Source of the DNA: Sporobacter termitidis DSM 10068
GTDB lineage: Bacteria > Bacillota > Clostridia > Oscillospirales > Oscillospiraceae
DNA: 64,000 nt
Direction of reading: 5' to 3'
NCBI RefSeq assembly: GCF_900130065.1
Contig: NZ_FQXV01000009.1
Location: forward strand, 1 to 64,000
The notes below the pieces were generated by a model. That model searched no databases. It saw only the letters and a program-made list of their open reading frames with translations, and was not told where the DNA came from. The position numbers were made by a program, and so were the translations under genes. Below, in pieces: positions 9,243 to 17,262 of this stretch (position 1 is its first letter; every line of letters begins with the position of its first letter).

Positions 9243-9746
9243 ATGCCAAAGGACACGGCCGATTACGACAGGGCCAGCGCCGTCGCTTACGCGCACCGCT
9301 GGGCTTATTCCAGAAACCCGGCCTACTATAATTACGACGGCATCGGCGGCGACTGCACAAATTTTATCTCGCAGTGCATCTACGCGGGCGCCCGGGTGAT
9401 GAACTACGACCAGACCTACGGGTGGTATTACATCAGCGCCAACCACAAGGCGCCCTCCTGGTCCGGCGTGCCGTTTCTGAGAAACTTTCTTGTAAGCAAT
9501 GCCGAGGGTCCGGGGCCCCGCGCCGCCGAGGCGGCGATCGGGGAGCTCCTGCCGGGCGACGTCATCCAGCTGTCCTTTGAGGGGAAAGCCTTTCAGCACT
9601 CGCTGCTTGTCGTTTCGGCAGGGGCCGTGCCGGATCGGGACAACATCCTCGTGGCCACCCATACGGACGATTCGGACTACAGGCCGCTGAACAGCTACGA
9701 CTATCAAAACATCAGATTTCTGCACATTCTTCACGTCCGCCGGTGA
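9243..9746 (+). CDS. Amidase-domain (Amidase_6-like) putative cysteine hydrolase
   Basis: Protein of 167 residues resembling the amidase-like domain of NlpC/P60-type papain-fold proteins. Seen: an N-terminal YDRASAVAYAHRWAYSRNP segment, nucleophile candidate Cys38 in GGDCTNFISQC, and His119 in FQHSLLV. His140 in ATHTDDSDY is a further candidate. No signal peptide is visible, which is odd for a peptidoglycan enzyme; it may act on a soluble amide or leave the cell another way. GGAGG sits 8 bases before the ATG. It lies between the deformylase and L,D-transpeptidase genes on the same strand. Confidence 0.82.
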   Translation: MPKDTADYDRASAVAYAHRWAYSRNPAYYNYDGIGGDCTNFISQCIYAGARVMNYDQTYGWYYISANHKAPSWSGVPFLRNFLVSNAEGPGPRAAEAAIGELLPGDVIQLSFEGKAFQHSLLVVSAGAVPDRDNILVATHTDDSDYRPLNSYDYQNIRFLHILHVRR

Positions 9747-9849
9747 CCGCGCTTTTTGACGCGGCGGGCTTCTTGCATATTTTACCTTTATAAACGCGCG
9801 GCGCGGCGCGCACAATGAAAGTAAAAATCAATGCGCGCCCGCCGCGGGG

Positions 9850-10581
9850 GTGTCTGAAATCGCCGGAAAGCCGAAAAAACTGCATCTGATCGCCATAATC
9901 CTTCTGACTGCCGCTCTGCTGCAGTCATTTTACGTTTCCGGCGGGGGCGGCGCGGCGGCAGCGCGCAACCCGTTTGACGTGGAGCGGCTGAAATCCCTCG
10001 GCTACCGTATCGCCGATAAGGGCTGCACCCTGCTGATCGATCTCGACCGGCTGACGATGGTGGTATTCATGGACGGCAGACAGTATAAAACGTACCCCGT
10101 ATCCGGCGGCACGCCGGAGTCGCCGTCCCCCGCCGGCGCCTGGAAGGTCGTTGAAATCGCCAGCTGGGGCGAGGGCTTTGGCGGCAGCTGGGTCGGGCTC
10201 AACGTGCCCTGGGGCAAATACGGGATTCACGGGACGGTGCAGCCCTGGGTGGTCGGCTCGTATCACGCCTCCCACGGCTGCATCCGGATGCACGACGCGG
10301 ACGCGCTGGCGGTCAAAAAGCTTGTCTCCTACGGCACGGCGGTGTATATCAAGCATGATAACGCGCCGTTCCGGGACATGAAAAACGGGATGATCGGCAG
10401 CGACGTGCAGAAAACGCAGAAGCTGCTGAAATGCCTGGGATATTATACCGGCGGCATGGACGGCGTCTTTGGCAGCGGGATGGAGCGCGCTGTCCGGGCG
10501 TTCCAGAAATCCAGCGGGTTAGAGGAAAGCGGCACCGTGGGCCGGAGGATGTACGAGCTGCTCTGCGCCCTGAACGAGTGA
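9850..10581 (+). CDS. L,D-transpeptidase (YkuD) with C-terminal peptidoglycan-binding domain
   Basis: Envelope enzyme of 243 residues. A signal or anchor helix (about 11-30) precedes a YkuD catalytic domain with IHG at 126-128 and the nucleophile motif SHGCIRM (Cys144). A peptidoglycan-binding repeat follows at about 180-225 (IGSDVQKTQKLLKCLGYY, then FGSGMERAVRAFQ). YkuD enzymes make 3-3 peptide cross-links or attach proteins to the wall. The GTG at 9850 is the only start giving a proper signal sequence. It lies 74 bases before the radical SAM gene, so co-transcription with that pair is possible. Confidence 0.9.
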   Translation: MSEIAGKPKKLHLIAIILLTAALLQSFYVSGGGGAAAARNPFDVERLKSLGYRIADKGCTLLIDLDRLTMVVFMDGRQYKTYPVSGGTPESPSPAGAWKVVEIASWGEGFGGSWVGLNVPWGKYGIHGTVQPWVVGSYHASHGCIRMHDADALAVKKLVSYGTAVYIKHDNAPFRDMKNGMIGSDVQKTQKLLKCLGYYTGGMDGVFGSGMERAVRAFQKSSGLEESGTVGRRMYELLCALNE

Positions 10582-10655
10582 TTGTTATTGAAATCCGCCG
10601 GGACATACAGTAATATAAAGGAATAAGTGGCAGTTTCAGCAAGAGGGTGACGGTT

Positions 10656-12038
10656 ATGATGGGTTTTAAGGAAACGCGGTATTTCAGGGAGCATATGGGG
10701 TTTGTCAAGCACGTGACGCTGAACCCCGGCAGCGAGGGCGTCGTGCGGATACATATGGTGCCTCCGGGGCGGAGCGTCTGGCGCAGGGTCCCCAGCGTCA
10801 TTATTTTAAACGGGCAGGACATCCTCCCCATCGGCACCTCCTGGGCGATTTTGCTGTCGTCTTTCATGGACGAAATTCAGCGCTACGACGGGAAGGACAT
10901 GGGGGACGGCGACTGGGACGACGTGATCGGCAAAACGATTGCCGCCGTAAAGCGCGTTTACGGCAGCGTCCGGGAAGAAACGCTGAGGGGCGACCTGTGG
11001 CGGATCATTAAAACGCTCACCGACGTGGCCGCCGGGCGCGCGCCGGACGAGGAGCTCGGCGCCCTGTCGCTGGCCGAATACGCCGGGCACATGACGGCCC
11101 CGCATCGGATGGACCTGATGCTCAGCGCGCTCAGCAGGGGCGGCGCCTGGCACTGCAACAACAAGTGCCTGCACTGCTACGCCGCCCGCCAGCCGCTCTC
11201 CGAGGCAAAAGAGCTTACGACGGACGACTGGAAAAGGGTCATTGACTTATGCCGCGAGGCCGGCATTCCGCAGCTCACCTTTACCGGCGGCGAGCCCACC
11301 CTGCGGGACGATCTTGTGGAGCTGGTCGACTATTCCAAATGGTTCATCACCCGGCTCAACACAAACGGCGTTCTCCTGACCGAGGCGCTTTGCCGCGGCC
11401 TGTGCGCGGCCAGCCTCGACAGCGTCCAGGTGACGCTGTATTCCAGCGACCCGGCGGCGCACAACAAGCTCGTGGGCGCGGAGAGCTTTGACAAAACCGT
11501 CCAGGGCATCAAAAACGCGGTGAGCGCGGGCCTCAGCGTCAGCGTCAACACGCCGCTGTGCGCGCTGAACAGGGATTATACGGCCACGCTGCGCTTTTTG
11601 AAAGGGCTCGGCGTCCGCTACGTCTCCTGCTCGGGCCTGATCCCGGCCGGCAACGCCAGGAGCGACGCCTCCGCCGGCACGCAGCTCAATGAGGAAGAAC
11701 TGGCCGCTATTTTAAAAAGCGCCGTTGATTACTGCAGGGAAAACGATATCGACATCAGCTTCACCTCGCCCGGCTGGGTCTCCGAGGCGCGGCTCCGGGA
11801 GATCGGCTTCAAGACCGTCCCCTCCTGCGGGGCGTGCCTGAGCAATATGGCCGTGGCGCCCGACGGCACCGTCGTTCCCTGTCAGAGCTGGCTTTCAGAC
11901 CCCGGCCTCGGCAACATGCTGACGACGCCCTGGCGGGAAATCTGGAACGGCCGCCGATGCCGGGAAATCCGCGCCGTATCGGCAAAAATGGAGAAGCGCT
12001 GCCAGCTGGGCGGGAAATCGGAGGAGTGCTGCGCATGA
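10656..12038 (+). CDS. Radical SAM/SPASM enzyme, candidate peptide-modifying maturase
   Basis: Protein of 460 residues. The radical SAM cluster motif is CNNKCLHC (Cys167, 171, 174), followed by FTGGEPTL (GGEP 211-214). The C-terminal SPASM-like region has Cys391, 394, 409, 435, 449, 458 and 459, enough for auxiliary Fe-S clusters. The first 160 residues form a separate domain that might be a PqqD-like peptide-binding fold; this is unproven. SPASM enzymes typically modify ribosomal peptides by thioether or carbon cross-links. Its stop overlaps the start of the Cys-Ala-tail gene (ATGA), which makes that protein the obvious candidate substrate. AAGAGGGTGA precedes ATG 10656. Confidence 0.9.
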   Translation: MMGFKETRYFREHMGFVKHVTLNPGSEGVVRIHMVPPGRSVWRRVPSVIILNGQDILPIGTSWAILLSSFMDEIQRYDGKDMGDGDWDDVIGKTIAAVKRVYGSVREETLRGDLWRIIKTLTDVAAGRAPDEELGALSLAEYAGHMTAPHRMDLMLSALSRGGAWHCNNKCLHCYAARQPLSEAKELTTDDWKRVIDLCREAGIPQLTFTGGEPTLRDDLVELVDYSKWFITRLNTNGVLLTEALCRGLCAASLDSVQVTLYSSDPAAHNKLVGAESFDKTVQGIKNAVSAGLSVSVNTPLCALNRDYTATLRFLKGLGVRYVSCSGLIPAGNARSDASAGTQLNEEELAAILKSAVDYCRENDIDISFTSPGWVSEARLREIGFKTVPSCGACLSNMAVAPDGTVVPCQSWLSDPGLGNMLTTPWREIWNGRRCREIRAVSAKMEKRCQLGGKSEECCA

Positions 12039-12964
12039 AAAAAATTCTGGGTTTTGCCGCCGCCGTCCTCCTGCTGGCGGTGCTGACGCCTGTTTCCCCG
12101 GCGCGCGCCGCCGGGCCGCTGGACGAGATCAAAAGCTACAGCATCACCGTCGACCCCCGGAGCGACGGCACGCTGGACCTGAAATACCACATCGACTGGC
12201 TTGTCCTGGACAGCACCAGCGAGGGCCCCCTCACCTGGGTCAGGATCGGCATCCCCAACAGCCACGCCGATTCCCTCAAGGCGCTCTCCGGCACTGTCAA
12301 AAAAATCAGCTACCTGAGCGACAGCGGCAGCTATGTCCGCCTCGATCTCGACCGGGCCTACACGGCGGGCGAAACGGTCCCCCTGGACTTCTCCATCCAT
12401 CAGTCCTATATGTACAGGCTGGACAGCGAGGACAAGACGTGCTCCTTCACGTTTGTGCCCGGCTGGTTCGACGATATTCGGGTGGATTCGCTCAAAATCC
12501 TCTGGAACAAGGCAAACGTCGCCTATTCGGACGCAACCGGCGCGGAGGGCGATTACCTGACGTGGAGCACGGCGCTCGAGCCGGGCAAGCGGCTGACGGC
12601 AATCGTGCGGTACGACGGCGGCGTCTTCGCCACGTCCGAGAGCATGCAGGAGCAGCAGGGCAGCATCCAGGTATCCACCGGCTCCGGAGACGGCGCGGCG
12701 GTCATTTCCATCGTCGTCATCGTCGTTATTGTTGTCATTGCCGCCGTCGCGGGAGGCGGCGGCCGCTACAGAGGCGGTTTCTGGGGCGGCGGCTTTCATG
12801 GCGGCGGCCACGGCGGCGGAGGCTGCGCCTGTGCCTGCGCCTCCTGTGCCTGCGCCTGCGCCTGTGCCGGGGGCGGCCGTGCCGGCTGCTCTGCCAAGAA
12901 CTTTTACGGCGCCGCCGTGGATACGGATAAATTAAAAGCGCGGCTGACCAAAAAGCGGATTTGA
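12035..12964 (+). CDS. Membrane protein with alternating Cys-Ala tail, candidate radical SAM substrate
   Basis: Protein of 309 residues not assigned to a named family with certainty. Order: signal peptide ending about residue 25 (SPARA), a beta-rich extracellular domain (about 26-215) loosely like DUF2207, one transmembrane helix (222-239), then a Gly-rich tail. In the tail, Cys264, 266, 268, 271, 273, 275 and 277 alternate with Ala or AS, followed by GGGRAGC (Cys285). Arg and Lys after the helix and at the C-terminus put the tail in the cytosol, where the upstream enzyme works. ATG 12035 overlaps the radical SAM stop by 4 bases and has GGAGG upstream, implying coupled translation. Confidence 0.85.
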   Translation: MKKILGFAAAVLLLAVLTPVSPARAAGPLDEIKSYSITVDPRSDGTLDLKYHIDWLVLDSTSEGPLTWVRIGIPNSHADSLKALSGTVKKISYLSDSGSYVRLDLDRAYTAGETVPLDFSIHQSYMYRLDSEDKTCSFTFVPGWFDDIRVDSLKILWNKANVAYSDATGAEGDYLTWSTALEPGKRLTAIVRYDGGVFATSESMQEQQGSIQVSTGSGDGAAVISIVVIVVIVVIAAVAGGGGRYRGGFWGGGFHGGGHGGGGCACACASCACACACAGGGRAGCSAKNFYGAAVDTDKLKARLTKKRI

Positions 12965-13674
12965 AGCGGCGGCAAGGGCAGAGCCCCTGCCCTACAGCTG
13001 CGGCGCTGATTTACAGTCCACGGCAGGGCGGGGGCTTGCTCCCGCCGCTCTTGTCGGCGTGGCGGCTGGCGCGTTGCGCCGGGAGAAGTACTCAGGACGC
13101 GCAACAAACTCCCTCCTTCAGTCGCCTGCGGGCGACAGCTCCCTCGTTTGAGGGAGCCCAGGCTGTCGAAAAACTCATATACAGCAAAAAAGCTTCGCAG
13201 AATTGCCGCCGCGCACGGCGGCAACAAGGTGGAATCCGTCATTTCCGGCGGCGTGTACGTCGGAAATGACACTTATCGTGCAGGCCACGGCTGAGTGGCC
13301 TGCACGTTGCCTTTTGTCGGATAAAGCCCAAAGGGCTTTATCCGACAGGCTGAGCGCCCTCGTCTGAGGGAGCCTTGGGAGGGATGCGGACATTGTGTCG
13401 AACGGTGCCGCCCGGGTAAAACGGCGGGCAAAAACTATATGTCCTTAAATGAATCTTTTCTTAATTTATCCTGCAATTATCCGGCGATTGCATTTTTCTG
13501 CCAGGCGGCCCGGCAAACGCCCATATTACGGCGATAATTGCATAGATTTTCCGCATCCGATTTATAAGTTCCCTCATGACCCCAAAAATTATACCCCCTG
13601 TTTTGCAACCGCTCCATTGTTACCTTGCATAAAAACAGGTGATGAAGTTTTGATATTTTTATTGAACAGGAGTA
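12965..13674. repeat. Composite intergenic repeat region
   Basis: No convincing gene. In order: GTAGGG-type palindromes (about 12970-13050), a 48-bp repeat (13110-13157, second copy at 63485-63532), a ~90-bp element (13190-13280, inverted copy at 27530-27620), a perfect 12-bp-arm hairpin (13277-13306), and a perfect 14-bp-arm hairpin (13316-13346). After about 13430 the sequence becomes AT-rich. Confidence 0.8.
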
Positions 13675-13703
13675 TTGCTTTTAAAATGCGCTTCGGCTAT
13701 ACT
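13675..13703 (+). promoter_or_regulatory. Putative promoter of the aminotransferase gene
   Basis: TTGCTT at 13675-13680, a 17-base spacer, and TATACT at 13698-13703. It gives a leader of about 130 bases ending in a terminator-like hairpin. Confidence 0.6.
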
Positions 13704-13780
13704 ACGAGCATGGCAAAACACTTTGGCGCGTGAAAGACCGCGTGCCGACAACCGAATACACGTCAATGACCGACGTAATC

Positions 13781-13826
13781 CAGCAGCAACGATGCTTTTT
13801 AGATCATCGCTGCTGTTTTTGTTTTT
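13781..13826 (+). promoter_or_regulatory. Leader hairpin with U tract (possible attenuator)
   Basis: CAGCAG plus CGATG pair with CATCG plus CTGCTG around a short bulge (13781-13815). TTTTTGTTTTT follows immediately, and then the ribosome site GGGGGG (13827-13832) of the aminotransferase. A terminator inside a leader suggests regulated read-through; the signal is unknown. Confidence 0.65.
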
Positions 13827-13841
13827 GGGGGGTAAAAACAA

Positions 13842-15170
13842 ATGACCGGGGAAGAAATCCGCAGCACACTGAAAAAATACAATCTGCAATCCTGGAGCAA
13901 GCAGAAGAACCTGAATCCGATTTCCGTAGAAAAAGCCGAGGGCATCTACTTCTGGGACTATGACGGCAACAGATACACCGACATGTCCTCCCAGCTGGTA
14001 AACATGAACCTCGGGTTCGGCAACAAGGCCATCGGCGACGCCATCAAGGCGCAGGTGGACCAGTACTGCTTTATCGGCCCGTCCTACGGCGCGGAGTCCC
14101 GCGCAAAGCTGGCAAAAAAGATCATCGAGCTGATGCCGGACAATATGGGCAAGGTGTTCTTCACCAACGCCGGCGCCGACGCCAACGAAAACGCCGTCAA
14201 AATGGCGCGGATGTTCACCGGGCGCAATAAGGTCTTCAGCCGGTACAGAAGCTACCACGGCTCCTCCTTCGGGGCCGGCAACCTGACGGGCGAGCCGCGG
14301 CGGTTCCCTCTGGAGCCGGGCGTACCGGGCTTTATCAAGTTCTTCGACCCGTATATATACAGGGAGCCGATTGACTTTAAATCCGAAGAGGACGCCACAA
14401 AATATTATCTGGCCAAGCTCGAGGAGCAGCTCCAGTACGAGGGCGCGGGCTCTGTCGCCGCCATCTTTCTGGAGACGGTCACCGGCTCCAACGGCGTTAT
14501 CATCCCGCCGAAGGGCTATCTGCCCGGCGTACGCGCCCTATGCGACAAGTACGGCATCATGATGGTGTGCGACGAGGTCATGACCGGCTGGTGCCGCACT
14601 GGCAAAATGTTCGGCTTTATGAATTTTGACGTAAAGCCCGACATCGTGACGTTTGCCAAGGGCGTCACCTGCGGCTACATCCCGCTGGGCGGCGTGGCGG
14701 TCTCGAAGGCGATCGCCGAATATTTCGACGACAACCTCCTCTCCTGCGGCCTGACGTACAGCGGCCACCCGCTGGCCTGCGCGGCCGGCGTGGCATGTGT
14801 GAATTATTTTGAGGAAGCCGATATCCTCGGGAATGTAAACAAGGTCGGCAAGGTGCTGGGCGAGAAGCTGGAAGAGATGAAAGCCAAACACCCCAGTGTC
14901 GGCGACGTGCGGTACATCGGCCTGTTTTCGGCGGTGGAGCTCGTCAAGAGCAAGGCCACGAAAGAGCCTCTCGTCCCCTATGGCAAGGACCCGGAGGGCC
15001 TCATGGGCAAAATCATCGGCCTGCTGGCGGAGCGGAAGTTCATGACGTACACCCATGAAAACGTGGTCCTGGTGGCCCCGCCGCTCATCATCACCGAAGA
15101 GCAGCTCACCCAGGAGCTCAAAAAGCTGGACGACGTGCTCTCCATCGTGGACGAGAAGTTCCTCGGTTAG
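13842..15170 (+). CDS. Class III omega-aminotransferase, likely beta-alanine aminotransferase
   Basis: PLP enzyme of 442 residues, the normal class III length. Seen: GPSYGAESR and TNAGADANENAVKMAR in the PLP-binding region, the DEVMTGWCRTG segment with the conserved Asp, and the PLP lysine Lys273 in FAKGVTCGYIPLG. Members use beta-alanine, taurine or other omega-amino acids with pyruvate or 2-oxoglutarate. Genes for the reductive pyrimidine route downstream make beta-alanine (giving malonate semialdehyde) the most likely donor. The stop is 12 bases before the next gene, so the two are co-transcribed. Confidence 0.88.
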   Translation: MTGEEIRSTLKKYNLQSWSKQKNLNPISVEKAEGIYFWDYDGNRYTDMSSQLVNMNLGFGNKAIGDAIKAQVDQYCFIGPSYGAESRAKLAKKIIELMPDNMGKVFFTNAGADANENAVKMARMFTGRNKVFSRYRSYHGSSFGAGNLTGEPRRFPLEPGVPGFIKFFDPYIYREPIDFKSEEDATKYYLAKLEEQLQYEGAGSVAAIFLETVTGSNGVIIPPKGYLPGVRALCDKYGIMMVCDEVMTGWCRTGKMFGFMNFDVKPDIVTFAKGVTCGYIPLGGVAVSKAIAEYFDDNLLSCGLTYSGHPLACAAGVACVNYFEEADILGNVNKVGKVLGEKLEEMKAKHPSVGDVRYIGLFSAVELVKSKATKEPLVPYGKDPEGLMGKIIGLLAERKFMTYTHENVVLVAPPLIITEEQLTQELKKLDDVLSIVDEKFLG

Positions 15171-15182
15171 GCGGGTGAGACA

Positions 15183-16334
15183 ATGGCTTATCATTTCACC
15201 CTGCCCGGCCGGACGGTGATCGGCGAGAACGCTCTGGAGTCCTGCGAGCCCTATATCAGGGGCTTTGGGAAAAAGGCGTTTATCGTCACCGGCAAAATCG
15301 TCACCAAAACGGGGCTCCTGAAGGTTCTGACGGGCCGGCTGGACGCCTGGGGCATCGCCTGGGCAGCGTTCAACGACATCACCGGCGAGCCGACGGACAA
15401 AATGATCTCCGCCGGCGTCAGGGCCTACCGCGAAGCAGGCTGTGACTTCATTGCCGCCATCGGCGGCGGGAGCCCTCTGGACAGCGCCAAGGCCATCGGC
15501 GCCATGACGGTGCTGGACGGCAAAATCTCCGATTATATGGGCAGGGAGATTTCCGGCGGCTTCCCGCCCCTCGTGCTGATCCCCACAACGGCGGGCACCG
15601 GCTCGGAGGCCACGAAGTTCACCATCATCACCGACACGGAAAACGACGTCAAAATGCTCCTCAAGGGCGACGCCCTCCTGCCGGACCTGGCCGTCATCGA
15701 CCCGACGCTCACCGTTTCGTCCCCCAGGGACATCACGGCGGCCACGGGCATGGACGCGCTCACCCACGCGGTGGAATCCTACACCTCCAGGCGGGCGAAC
15801 ACCCTCACCGACATGTACGCGCTGGACGCCATAAAGCGCATATTCTCCTGGCTTGTCAAGGCTTACGAAGACGGAAGCGACAAGCGGGCCCGGGAGGAGA
15901 TGGCGATCGCGGCGTATGAGGCCGGCGTCTGCATCAACAACGCCTCCGTCACGGTGGTGCACGGCATGTCGCGGCCCATCGGGGCGCTCTTCCACGTCAG
16001 CCACGGCATTTCAAACGCGATGCTCATCGCCGAATGCCTCGCCTACGTGCTGGACGGCTGCTACGACAGGTTCGCCGCCATCGCCCGCGCCATCGGCGCC
16101 GCCGACGCGTCCGCCAGTGATAAGGAAGCCGCCGGGGCTTTCCTTACATCGCTCGTAAAGCTCTGCGGGGCGCTGAATATCCCGACGCTGCGCGAGTACG
16201 GCATCGTCAAGGCGGAATTCGACGCGCAATGCGACAAGATGGCAACGGACGCCATGCTGAGCGGCAGCCCGTCGAACACCAGAAAAGATTTGTGCAGGGA
16301 CGATCTGATCGCCATTTACAAAAAGCTCTGGTAA
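15183..16334 (+). CDS. Iron-containing alcohol dehydrogenase, candidate 3-hydroxypropionate dehydrogenase
   Basis: Group III (Fe-ADH) dehydrogenase of 383 residues, full length. Seen: the NAD-binding IGGGSPLDSAKAIG, the TTAGTGSEATKF segment, and metal-ligand His candidates in DALTHAVESY and in VVHGMSRPIG with FHVSHG. The family reduces aldehydes or oxidises alcohols with NAD(P). It directly follows the aminotransferase, so it may reduce malonate semialdehyde to 3-hydroxypropionate as the last step of pyrimidine breakdown. That role is inferred from neighbours; general aldehyde reduction is the alternative. Confidence 0.9.
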   Translation: MAYHFTLPGRTVIGENALESCEPYIRGFGKKAFIVTGKIVTKTGLLKVLTGRLDAWGIAWAAFNDITGEPTDKMISAGVRAYREAGCDFIAAIGGGSPLDSAKAIGAMTVLDGKISDYMGREISGGFPPLVLIPTTAGTGSEATKFTIITDTENDVKMLLKGDALLPDLAVIDPTLTVSSPRDITAATGMDALTHAVESYTSRRANTLTDMYALDAIKRIFSWLVKAYEDGSDKRAREEMAIAAYEAGVCINNASVTVVHGMSRPIGALFHVSHGISNAMLIAECLAYVLDGCYDRFAAIARAIGAADASASDKEAAGAFLTSLVKLCGALNIPTLREYGIVKAEFDAQCDKMATDAMLSGSPSNTRKDLCRDDLIAIYKKLW

Positions 16335-16363
16335 GGCGTTGAAAATTTAATACCGGCTATTAC

Positions 16364-16403
16364 AAAGGCGTAAGGCGGCAGCTTTGCGCCTTTATGTTTT
16401 TTT
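16364..16403 (+). terminator. Terminator-like hairpin between adh and ABC genes
   Basis: AAAGGCGTAA (16364-16373) pairs with TTGCGCCTTT (16384-16393) with one mismatch; T runs at 16397-16403 follow. It would partly separate the aminotransferase/dehydrogenase unit from the transporter unit. Confidence 0.65.
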
Positions 16404-16426
16404 ATTGGAATAAGAAGGAGATAGCT

Positions 16427-17260
16427 ATGGCTGCTGCAAGAAGCATGGAAAGCGAATTTCTCTCCAGAGATTTTTCCGCTCCCGTGACCAAGGAAACTGA
16501 AATAAGCATTGAAAACCTCTCGGTCAAATTTCCCGACAAGGACGGCGGCGAGCCCGTCGCCGCCCTCCGGGACGTGAATCTTGAAATCAAGCAGGGGGAA
16601 TTCATCTCCCTGGTCGGGCCCAGCGGCTGCGGCAAAACGACGCTCCTCAGAACGATCGCCGACCTGCAGCAGCCCTCCTCCGGCAAAATATCGGTGCGGG
16701 GCCTGTCGCCCAGGGAGGTCCGGCTCCAGAAGAAATACGGCATCGTCTTTCAGAGCCCCGTTTTGTACGACTGGCGGACGGTGCGGCGGAACGTCTGCAT
16801 GCCGATGGAGCTGATGGGTCTGCCGAAAAAGTACAGGACGGCCACCGTCACCGAAATGCTGGAGCTCGTCGGCCTTTACGACTTCGGCAAAAAGTATCCC
16901 CACGAGCTCTCCGGGGGCATGCAGCAGCGGGTCAACATCGCCCGGGCGCTGGCCATCAAGCCGGAAATTCTCCTGATGGATGAGCCCTTCTCCGCCCTGG
17001 ACGAATTCACCAAGGAAAAGCTGCACGAGGACCTTTTGACGATCTGGAGCAAGACGAACAAGACCATCCTTTTCGTCACGCACAACATCTCCGAGGCCGT
17101 CTTCCTGGCCGACCGGGTCGTCGTCATGTCGCCGCACCCCGGGAGGATATCGGCCGTCGTGGACGTAAATATCCCCAGGCCCCGGGCATTGAAGGACAAA
17201 AACGCGCCGGAATTCAACGCGCTCGTTGCAAAGGTCAGAAACAGCTTCGAGGGGGTCTGA
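16427..17260 (+). CDS. ABC transporter ATPase (SsuB/TauB-like)
   Basis: ATP-binding subunit of 277 residues. Walker A GPSGCGKT (64-71), signature LSGGMQQ (161-167), Walker B LLMDEP (182-187), and VTHNISEAVFLADR for the switch His. It is close to the nitrate/sulfonate/pyrimidine (NMT1/THI5-linked) importer group. The ATG at 16427 has AAGGAG 6 bases upstream; an earlier in-frame ATG at 16394 lacks one. It is followed after 2 bases by the first permease. With two permeases and a lipoprotein it makes a full importer, likely for a pyrimidine or a breakdown intermediate. Confidence 0.93.
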   Translation: MAAARSMESEFLSRDFSAPVTKETEISIENLSVKFPDKDGGEPVAALRDVNLEIKQGEFISLVGPSGCGKTTLLRTIADLQQPSSGKISVRGLSPREVRLQKKYGIVFQSPVLYDWRTVRRNVCMPMELMGLPKKYRTATVTEMLELVGLYDFGKKYPHELSGGMQQRVNIARALAIKPEILLMDEPFSALDEFTKEKLHEDLLTIWSKTNKTILFVTHNISEAVFLADRVVVMSPHPGRISAVVDVNIPRPRALKDKNAPEFNALVAKVRNSFEGV

Positions 17261-17262
17261 GC

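Noticed and set aside
11834-12034. In-frame extension of the Cys-Ala-tail protein
   Set aside because: It overlaps the radical SAM gene and would destroy the clear signal peptide beginning at 12035.
13449-13733. 94-codon frame in the gap before the aminotransferase
   Set aside because: No ribosome site, no protein-like pattern, and it overlaps the likely promoter at 13675-13703.
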